From the NCBI RefSeq assembly GCF_000758525.1, contig NZ_CP009241.1, positions 5,580,001 through 5,644,000 of the forward strand: a DNA stretch of 64,000 nucleotides, in the 5' to 3' direction. The notes under the pieces are model-generated. The model made no database searches, was not told where the DNA came from, and saw nothing but the letters and a program-made list of their open reading frames with translations. Of this stretch, positions 57,978 to 64,000 are shown piece after piece. This DNA is from Paenibacillus sp. FSL H7-0357 (lineage in GTDB: Bacteria; Bacillota; Bacilli; Paenibacillales; Paenibacillaceae). Each line of letters starts with the position of its first letter. Position 1 is the stretch's first letter. Both the position numbers and the translations under genes were made by a program.

Positions 57978-60900
57978 TTACTTCAGGTAGGTACCCGTCA
58001 CTCCAATTCCGCCGCTGCCGTTTAACACATACACTCTCGCATTTCCTTTACCGGAGCATGTCAGTGTAATTGTGCCGTTGGTTACATTTTTCGAATCGCC
58101 GGTCACCGCATCCACGTAAGTTCCGTTCGGAATTCCGGTAAAAGTGGCATTGCCCGAAATCGTAACCAATGCAAAGCTGTCAATGCCTTTGGCGTTGTCA
58201 GTATATCTTCTCTTAAACGCCAGGTTGCCCGTTACATTCTCTGTAGAATACTGACCTTTCTGCAAAGCAGGAACCGCTCTTCTGATTAGATTGAGCTGTC
58301 TGATATGTTTGGCCAGAGGGTAGTTGAGCGAGTCCGCAAGTGTGCCGGTAGCATTGGTATATCTGCCGTAATCTTGTACTGTTACATTGCCTTCAATATG
58401 GTCACCGTAGTAAGCGCGGCCTGTTGTGCTGAGCGGTGCGTTTGGACCTACATCAATAACGGACCCCTTTTTGAATTCAATTTCAGAGCCATAGAAGATG
58501 GCGGGGATTCCCCGGAAAGTGAACATCAGAGCGAGATTCTCAGCCCAAGTGTCCTGTGTACCAGCAAAGCGCTGATTTTCCGGAGCCTGGTCGGGAGCAT
58601 AGTCATGAGAGTCGATGTAGGTCACATTCCAGGTTGCATCGTTATAGAATTGGTCACCGCTTTTCATACTGAATGCTTCCTGTGCTGACTTGAAGGCCCA
58701 ATGCATAGGGAAATCAATCACATCCATACCCGATTTCATGGAATAATCAGGCGCATGATAGGTATTGCCGATCAGGAAAGCATTGTTTGAGGTAGGCTGT
58801 CCTGCTGTAGTCGAGTTATCTGCCCACTCCTGTTCAACCGACGCTTTATTGGAAGCGTAATCATTTGTGTTATCGCCCGGATACGATTTCGAAGATTTCC
58901 AGGTATAAAATGGTGTCGAAATTGCCGGAATCCCGCTGTTCCATACATCTCTGTAGCGGGTGGCCACTTCACCAAAGATAAAGAAGTCCGAGCCGCCTCT
59001 TGTCTTCCAGGCAGGAATAAAGTATTTATTAAAAATATACCGGCTCACGTGCTTCACTGTATCGAGACGGAAAGCATCTACACCCATATCAATATATTGG
59101 TTATAGGAGTCTATCAAATACTGGTCAACTACAGGATTTTCCGTGTTGAGGTCGACGCAGTCTCCGGCAATCTGTCCTGTCTGTACGGTGTAAGATTCCC
59201 AGGAAAGACTTTTCTCCGTATGGTAAATGTTATTATTCGTCCCCTCTGTCTTCATTAAGGCAAGTCTTGCCTGATATTGCTGATCGGGTGTCATGGAATC
59301 ATAGTTTGCCGGCAGCTTATCGGTTATTTTGAGCATGTTGTTAACGGTGTCCGGCTTGGTCTCATCTTTCTTGAACATGGGGAACAGATTCTCTTCACCG
59401 AAATTACCGGTATGATTAACGACGATATCCTGAATAACCTTCAACCCTTTGGCATGGGCCGCATGGATCAGCTCCTGATAGGAAGCGCCTGCCGATTCAT
59501 ACCTTGGGTCTACTTTGGCAAAATTGATCGGGTGATAACCATGATAATCATAACCGCTCGCATTCTCCACAACAGGTGTAATCCAGATGGCACTGAATCC
59601 GAGAGCTTTGATGTAATCGAGCTTTTGAATCAGGCCCTTGAAATCGCCTCTCCAGGCCGGGTCCGAATCCGGATTATTCGCCTTGGCATCATCCCATGCG
59701 TGCACGTTGTTGCTCGGATCGCCATCATAGAACCGCGAAGTGATCACGAAATAAATGCTGTCTTCCCGGAAATCTCCCGACTTTCCAATGTTATAGACAA
59801 AGCTTTGCGTGGTTTGATTACCGGCGCCGTCTATCACAAGAAACTTCAATGTGGTGGTTTTGGAAATAAGTATGGAAGGTCCAGTCAAGCCGGTCAGTGC
59901 ATTGCCTGAAATATAGGCTTTAGAACTTGCGGATGGTTCCGTACCATCATCTGTGTAGTATGCCCTCGTCGTTGCTGCCTTGTTATCTTTTATCGTGAAG
60001 GATACAGTGACCTGGGACTCAGAATGCCCAACAGGCAAATTCGCTGTGATTGTCGGGGCTTGAAAATCGGCATTTAAGTCAATCACATAAGCGAAAGAGA
60101 CTACATTTCCTGCTTGACCCAATGAGTTCACAGCAAAGGCCTTGATGGTCAAAGAGGAAGCCACCTGAATTGGCGAGGTATACAAGGCCGATGCTGTCGT
60201 AGGTGTTGAGCCGTCTGTTGTATAGTAAATTTTATCGCCGCTATTGGTACTGGAAAGTTTCACTGTCTGGGCAGAATCGTATGTCTTCGGTGCAGGAGAG
60301 ACTGAAACCACTGGAATTTTGGGGATTTCCGGGTTGGCTTCATACCACACGTTATCCGTGTAATACCAGGACTCCTTCACACTGCGGGATAAATCGCCCG
60401 TCTGTTTGCCGCTGCCGTCATTAAAAATCAGACTCGCGCCCGCGGCATCAGCAATCGTATAGCTGTACCAATCGTTCCCATCCGACTTCATCAGAATTCC
60501 CGGCCATGCCCCGCTTGTTGGAACGGTTGCCGGACTCAGATTCCAATAATGAATTCGCATCGCTGAATTCCAGCTTGAAGGTTTCTTAATGTGAACCGTT
60601 ACCCCGGCTGCGATAGCTGTGGGTGTCGGTGTTACGGTTGCCGTCGGTGTTGGTGTTGGTGTTGGTGTTGGTGTTGGTGTTGGTGTTGGTGTTGGTGTTG
60701 CGGTAGCTGTTGCTGTCGGTGTTGCTGTTGGTGTTGGTGTTGCTGTTGCTGTCGGTGTCGCAGTTGCTGTCGGTGTTGCAGTGGATGTAGGTGTTGCAGT
60801 GGATGTAGGTGTCGGTGTTACGGTAGGCGACGGAGTAGCTCCAGGCGAGACGGTCACATAGTCGATATTAATGTTGCCAGTGTCAGTGGAGTCGTATTTG

Positions 60901-61559
60901 TAAGCAACCGTATTATTTCCGGTCTGCAAGGAGAGCGTTTCTGTCTGGTCGCCCCATGTATCCCAATTGGCCAAGCTTGGCAAAGTTGTCTGTTTTACTT
61001 TTATTCCATTGACATAAATGGAGAGGTTTTTGGCGCTGCCCGTTGCATTCGCATAGCGGAGAGTGGCATTATAGGCGGCCTGACTGGACGCCTGGACGCT
61101 GAAAGTTGCAGCTGCTCCGGAGGCGGTGTATCCATCCACAAACCCGGTCCCGGAATATCCGGTGTGGTTTGTATTTACTTTCGCCCCTCCAGACAAGCCT
61201 GCGTTCTCTGCTTCGTATTTCCCGGTAACCGGAATTGTGACCGTCCAGTTTTTCCCGCCATTGCTATCCCAGTAATCTGTCGGGGCCGTAATATGATAAC
61301 AATAAATTAGTGAGGCACCCTCCGGCACATTGATGTTCGCCGTAAATGTGGTCCCATTCCTGGCCATGGCCGTGTCCACAACATTCGTCCAGTTATTAGT
61401 AGTCCAGTGTAATGTTACAGCTGTCGCTGTAGAGCTTGTATAGGTGACCGTATAATCGGTATCGCTGGCCGAGGCCCCTCCTGATAAGCCAAATAAGCTG
61501 AAGCAAAGCGAAAAAATAACCAACCATGAAACTAATCTCCGAGCTGTTTTTCGTGCCAA
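57978..61559 (-). CDS. Large modular secreted GH13 alpha-amylase
   Basis: This extracellular starch-degrading enzyme of 1193 residues has, in order: signal peptide (about 1-31); an N-terminal starch-binding-like module (about 35-110); a CBM35/CBM6-like module (about 112-238, YEAENAGLSGGAKV); a Thr-Pro repeat linker (about 239-312); a CBM26-like module (MRIHYWNLS); a chitobiase-C-like module with KIYYTTDGSTPT; a second similar module; and the GH13 barrel (about 595-1100). Catalytic residues are Asp in GVDAFRLDTVKH (about 825), Glu in FFIFGEVATR (about 860) and Asp in VTYIDSHDYAP (about 983). The TTG start has AGGAGG eight bases upstream. A LacI-type operator lies 42 bases before it. Confidence 0.92.
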   Translation of the reverse strand: MARKTARRLVSWLVIFSLCFSLFGLSGGASASDTDYTVTYTSSTATAVTLHWTTNNWTNVVDTAMARNGTTFTANINVPEGASLIYCYHITAPTDYWDSNGGKNWTVTIPVTGKYEAENAGLSGGAKVNTNHTGYSGTGFVDGYTASGAAATFSVQASSQAAYNATLRYANATGSAKNLSIYVNGIKVKQTTLPSLANWDTWGDQTETLSLQTGNNTVAYKYDSTDTGNINIDYVTVSPGATPSPTVTPTPTSTATPTSTATPTATATPTATATPTPTATPTATATATPTPTPTPTPTPTPTPTPTATVTPTPTAIAAGVTVHIKKPSSWNSAMRIHYWNLSPATVPTSGAWPGILMKSDGNDWYSYTIADAAGASLIFNDGSGKQTGDLSRSVKESWYYTDNVWYEANPEIPKIPVVSVSPAPKTYDSAQTVKLSSTNSGDKIYYTTDGSTPTTASALYTSPIQVASSLTIKAFAVNSLGQAGNVVSFAYVIDLNADFQAPTITANLPVGHSESQVTVSFTIKDNKAATTRAYYTDDGTEPSASSKAYISGNALTGLTGPSILISKTTTLKFLVIDGAGNQTTQSFVYNIGKSGDFREDSIYFVITSRFYDGDPSNNVHAWDDAKANNPDSDPAWRGDFKGLIQKLDYIKALGFSAIWITPVVENASGYDYHGYHPINFAKVDPRYESAGASYQELIHAAHAKGLKVIQDIVVNHTGNFGEENLFPMFKKDETKPDTVNNMLKITDKLPANYDSMTPDQQYQARLALMKTEGTNNNIYHTEKSLSWESYTVQTGQIAGDCVDLNTENPVVDQYLIDSYNQYIDMGVDAFRLDTVKHVSRYIFNKYFIPAWKTRGGSDFFIFGEVATRYRDVWNSGIPAISTPFYTWKSSKSYPGDNTNDYASNKASVEQEWADNSTTAGQPTSNNAFLIGNTYHAPDYSMKSGMDVIDFPMHWAFKSAQEAFSMKSGDQFYNDATWNVTYIDSHDYAPDQAPENQRFAGTQDTWAENLALMFTFRGIPAIFYGSEIEFKKGSVIDVGPNAPLSTTGRAYYGDHIEGNVTVQDYGRYTNATGTLADSLNYPLAKHIRQLNLIRRAVPALQKGQYSTENVTGNLAFKRRYTDNAKGIDSFALVTISGNATFTGIPNGTYVDAVTGDSKNVTNGTITLTCSGKGNARVYVLNGSGGIGVTGTYLK
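60617..60838 (-). repeat. Thr-Pro linker microsatellite
   Basis: Within the amylase linker, GGTGTT (plus strand; TP codons on the minus strand) repeats about nine times without a break, with related GT(T/C)GGT units over about 200 bases. It encodes a flexible linker and is prone to slippage in whole 6-base units that keep the frame. Confidence 0.85.
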
Positions 61560-61600
61560 ATAAACAACCTCCTGATCTAATTTTTAATGGGATAACGTGC

Positions 61601-61612
61601 GCAAACGTTTGC
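61601..61612 (-). promoter_or_regulatory. MalR/LacI-type operator
   Basis: GCAAACGTTTGC is a perfect 12-base palindrome 42 bases before the amylase start. It matches the sites of MalR-type repressors of maltose and starch genes. Confidence 0.7.
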
Positions 61613-61954
61613 ATTAAAGAGAAAAAAAAGAAAATCTTCTAATATGACCACATTGGTCCATTGATCCCCTCCTCCGTAGGTAATTTGGAAAGATCCATCA
61701 CGTGTATACGCTTACAATTAGAGTATTCGAGAAGCATCCGCTACGCTGTTACACAGAGTTTCATATCTCCAATGAATTTTCCTGTTATGATTATAGCCTC
61801 CATACTTTTCCAGGTCAATGAATCTCTTTGCCTATTAAGCTGTCGCTATAGCTACAAATTTCTCCAAGTTATTCATCCCGATTGTCGATTATTAAGCTAC
61901 ACTGTCAACAATTGTTGGGTCAGTAGTCCCCCCCTTTCCACATGCGCAAATAAA
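61613..61954. other. Non-coding stretch
   Basis: I see no gene, hairpin or repeat here. A plus-strand open frame (from 61661) has no ribosome site or protein-like composition. Promoter elements of the amylase may lie at its left end. Confidence 0.5.
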
Positions 61955-61994
61955 AAAACGCAAGACCACCGCTTTTACGGGTATCTTGCGTTTT
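61955..61994. terminator. Terminator hairpin
   Basis: AAAACGCAAGA and TCTTGCGTTTT form an 11-base stem with A and T tracts for both directions, next to the MITE-like element. Confidence 0.75.
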
Positions 61995-61997
61995 GGA

Positions 61998-62257
61998 GCT
62001 ATATAGATTGAACTTAAGGTTTTAGAGTAAAGGATCAGTCGCAACTACGGTGAATATTTGGACTTCCGGCCGCTGTTGTCGTAAGAATTTCTTGATTTTA
62101 ACCGCTACTAGCGGTAGAAATCCGAAGACTGCTTATGCTTTCGATGATAGCTTTCCTTCGGAAAGCTTTCAGGCGGACACTACCGCTCCTCCAGTTCCAA
62201 AATCCCCCTCCATTGCTCCTTTTCCTTATCTCAGTTTTTAAGTTCAATCTATATAGC
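61998..62257. mobile_element. MITE-like element with 20-bp inverted ends
   Basis: GCTATATAGATTGAACTTAA at 61998-62017 and its exact reverse complement at 62238-62257 enclose about 220 bases with no gene. The similarity continues inward for about 20 more bases with mismatches. Inside lie further palindromes: ACCGCTACTAGCGGT and AGCTTTCCTTCGGAAAGCT. The inner sequence (GGCCGCTGTTGTCG, CTCCAGTTCCAAAATCCCC) resembles an intergenic repeat I recall from Paenibacillus genomes. It carries no transposase and would have to be moved by one elsewhere. Confidence 0.6.
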
Positions 62258-62267
62258 ATTTATTGTC

Positions 62268-64000
62268 CTAATCAGCAGAAGGCCGGAATTGAAACCACTG
62301 GAAGTCAAACTGGCTGCCTGGCAGGAACAAGAAGGTTACTGTCCGGCTGCCGCTTACAGGCTCGAGGATAAATTCCCGCTCTGTGTAGCCGTCTGAACCG
62401 GCAAACTCCACAAGCTGCTTGGATTCGCCCCCGGGACCGCTGAACAGCAGATGAAGCGTATTGTTCTCAAGTGCAGAGCGCCCGCAGATTACAATCCGTG
62501 TACAAACCTGCTCTCCAAAGTCCATCCCGTCAAACACAAGAGAGACATTGTTCCCGATGCCTTCGATAGCGGTCTCCGTAACGTTGAAGGTGTCTCCGTA
62601 TAGCCGGCTGTTCTCAAGAGCGGTGAGCCGCTCGTAGGCTTTGCGCTTGTGGACAAAGCGGAACCCTTTCAGGTGTATCTTCCGCCGCAGGACAAACGAG
62701 AGGGAAGTGATACCCGTCAAACGTTTGGGCAGCTTGTAGGTTTCCTCCTGATATACATTCCATTGTGACGGCTTCTGGTAGGTTACGATAGACAGCAGCC
62801 CGGCCCCCGGCTCTCCAGAAATGCCTTCCCAAATTTCAATCGGGAACTCTTCGCCGTCCAGGGAGAAAATAGGAAGAATGATCTCATCCGCCCCATAGTC
62901 GCCGAAATCAATCCGTTCGAAACAGATCCGGCTCTCCCCTTCCCGCGCCGTTGCAACGCCGCGATCGTTGCCGTTGGTCAGGTTAAGGCTGGCGCCGCTG
63001 TGATAGCCGGCGGATATAAACTCATAGGGGTCCAGATAAGCTTGGCCGAGCCCGGTGAGCTTGAATTCCATTTGCGAATAGAGCCGAATCCCCTCAGCAC
63101 CGTTGGTAGTGCCACAGCGAATGTACACATCCCCATCTCCAAGACCGGTAATGACTGCTTCATGACCATCCGCCTCAATAGTCGCTATATTGGCATCTAT
63201 CCCTCCGGCATTGGTAATGCGCCATTCTACATCCTGAAAGGTAGCATTCTCCGGATGAAGCTTCACACGAACTGGAAGCGCAGGATGCTCCGCAGTAAGG
63301 ACATTGCCCTCGGGACAGATCAGTTCCAGCTTGCGAACAGGAATTTCCGCAGCCACCCTGCTTTGAATTTCTTCCGGTTCTTCCCTTGCCTCCAAAGGAC
63401 AGTCCGCATAAAGGCATAACCCGTCTTCCGCAGCAGTTCCATGCTCCGGTGCTGCGGACTGCAGCACAAGCCCGGCGGAAGGCATTTCCGGTGAAGAAGC
63501 ACGCAGGATGATCGTGCCCGTCTCCCGGGTGCCGGCAATCACAGCGAGCAGCTTGCCGCTGAACATCTTGCGGCTTACACCTTTGTATGGATCGTAGTCC
63601 GTGCTGTCGCCATTATCCAGACCAACCAGACGTCCGGGGCCTTCTATACTAAGGCTAACCCGGTTATTGGCGTTTGCCACCGGAAGACCTTCCTTGTCAG
63701 CTGCGGTAATCGTAACAAAGATCAGGTCCTCACCATCAGCCGTAATTTGCAGCTTATCGGGAGTCAGGACCAGAGAGGCGGCATCACCAAAGGAGGATTG
63801 CTGCTCCGTAGCGATCACATTGCCCAGACCATCATAGGCAACGGCACGGAGGACTCCCGGAGCATAAGGCAGCTGCCATTCTCCAAGCAGCTTGTGGTCA
63901 TTGACATGATCGATGTCATAGGTGCCTTGGGATACGTCATTGAAGAACAGCTCAATCCGCGGCGCATTCGAGCAAACCCGGACATCAATGAGCTGCCCCC
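62268..64000 (-). CDS. GH2 beta-galactosidase-type enzyme, 3' part
   Basis: The gene runs off the right edge. The visible 577 codons are the C-terminal half of a family 2 glycoside hydrolase: first IDVRVCSNAPRIELFFND and GEWQLPYAPGVLRAVAYDG (DUF4982/immunoglobulin-like domain), then LQITADGEDLIFVTITAADKEG with LSIEGPGRLVGLDNGDSTDY, typical of large beta-galactosidases. The last part is a carbohydrate-binding-like region (IDFGDYGADEIILPIFSLDG; GNNVSLVFDGMDFGEQV), resembling CBM6/CBM35-type domains. The catalytic barrel lies outside the window. The product is probably cytoplasmic and splits beta-galactosides or related sugars. Confidence 0.85.
   Translation of the reverse strand, partial: GQLIDVRVCSNAPRIELFFNDVSQGTYDIDHVNDHKLLGEWQLPYAPGVLRAVAYDGLGNVIATEQQSSFGDAASLVLTPDKLQITADGEDLIFVTITAADKEGLPVANANNRVSLSIEGPGRLVGLDNGDSTDYDPYKGVSRKMFSGKLLAVIAGTRETGTIILRASSPEMPSAGLVLQSAAPEHGTAAEDGLCLYADCPLEAREEPEEIQSRVAAEIPVRKLELICPEGNVLTAEHPALPVRVKLHPENATFQDVEWRITNAGGIDANIATIEADGHEAVITGLGDGDVYIRCGTTNGAEGIRLYSQMEFKLTGLGQAYLDPYEFISAGYHSGASLNLTNGNDRGVATAREGESRICFERIDFGDYGADEIILPIFSLDGEEFPIEIWEGISGEPGAGLLSIVTYQKPSQWNVYQEETYKLPKRLTGITSLSFVLRRKIHLKGFRFVHKRKAYERLTALENSRLYGDTFNVTETAIEGIGNNVSLVFDGMDFGEQVCTRIVICGRSALENNTLHLLFSGPGGESKQLVEFAGSDGYTEREFILEPVSGSRTVTFLFLPGSQFDFQWFQFRPSAD

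Noticed and set aside
59277..59909. 210-codon plus-strand open frame
   Set aside because: Antisense to the GH13 catalytic barrel.
60617..60838. Possible CRISPR-like or satellite array
   Set aside because: Units are six bases long with no spacers and encode Thr-Pro in the amylase; no cas genes lie nearby.
60591..61310. Cys/Trp-rich 239-codon plus-strand open frame, possible repeat peptide
   Set aside because: It is the reverse reading of the Thr-Pro linker microsatellite and the CBM region of the amylase gene.
61661..62011. 116-codon plus-strand open frame upstream of the amylase
   Set aside because: No ribosome site, odd composition, and it runs through a terminator hairpin into the MITE-like element.

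Overview
The window reads as chromosome of a Paenibacillus-like, spore-forming, low-GC Gram-positive bacterium. The grounds are a lipoprotein ABC sugar binder beside a YesM/YesN two-component pair, many secreted or intracellular carbohydrate enzymes, SLH-domain surface proteins, an LCP cell-wall protein, a YheC/YheD-type ATP-grasp protein, a YhcN/YlaJ-type lipoprotein, strong AGGAGG-type ribosome sites and frequent TTG/GTG starts. No rRNA, tRNA or CRISPR array was seen.

Layout. 0-6 kb: a truncated MalR-like repressor joined to a scrap of a GH13 amylase, then a solute-binding lipoprotein and a divergent YesM/YesN pair. 6-10 kb: fabZ, then a GH88 unsaturated glucuronyl hydrolase and a heparinase II/III-type lyase with a divergent AraC regulator. 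11-13 kb: a flavodoxin-like protein and a secreted GH5 mannanase with CBM3. 13.3-23.1 kb: an AT-rich accessory island of small proteins. Several belong to polymorphic-toxin immunity families (two SMI1/KNR4, Imm22-like, SUFU, pentapeptide, Imm30-like), with only scraps of possible toxin tails between them. It is interrupted by an MFS transporter and a divergent Rgg/MutR-type regulator.

23-31 kb: arsRB, a GAF histidine kinase, a MazG-like protein, and a cluster of a C45 acyltransferase-like enzyme, an AraC-GyrI regulator, a class C beta-lactamase-like hydrolase and a MerR-GyrI regulator. 31.8-36.8 kb: the glucuronate operon uxuA-uxuB-uxaC with a divergent GntR regulator and a palindromic operator. 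This operon can take up uronates released by the GH88/lyase locus. 36.9-44.2 kb: LCP protein, Gfo/Idh oxidoreductase plus sugar isomerase with a divergent AraC regulator, ATP-grasp protein, DUF6492-like protein and mannose-1-phosphate guanylyltransferase.

44.2-46.5 kb: a remnant of an AlkD-like gene and a PadR-ABC exporter operon with a shared operator motif. 46.6-52.7 kb: an M28-type peptidase and a 2.3-kb tandem duplication of a serine hydrolase-SLH gene. 52.8-57.8 kb: a SpoVB-like flippase, an amidase_6 protein, a class F/D-type sortase, a Lys-rich secreted protein with a C-terminal sorting-like motif, and two lipoproteins. 57.9-64 kb: a large modular GH13 amylase with a LacI-type operator, a 260-bp MITE-like element with perfect 20-bp inverted ends, and the 3' part of a GH2 beta-galactosidase that runs off the window.

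The most unusual parts are the immunity island without toxins, the sortase/Lys-rich protein operon, and the tandem SLH-hydrolase duplication. All calls rest on reading the sequence and on family recognition from memory; no database search was run.
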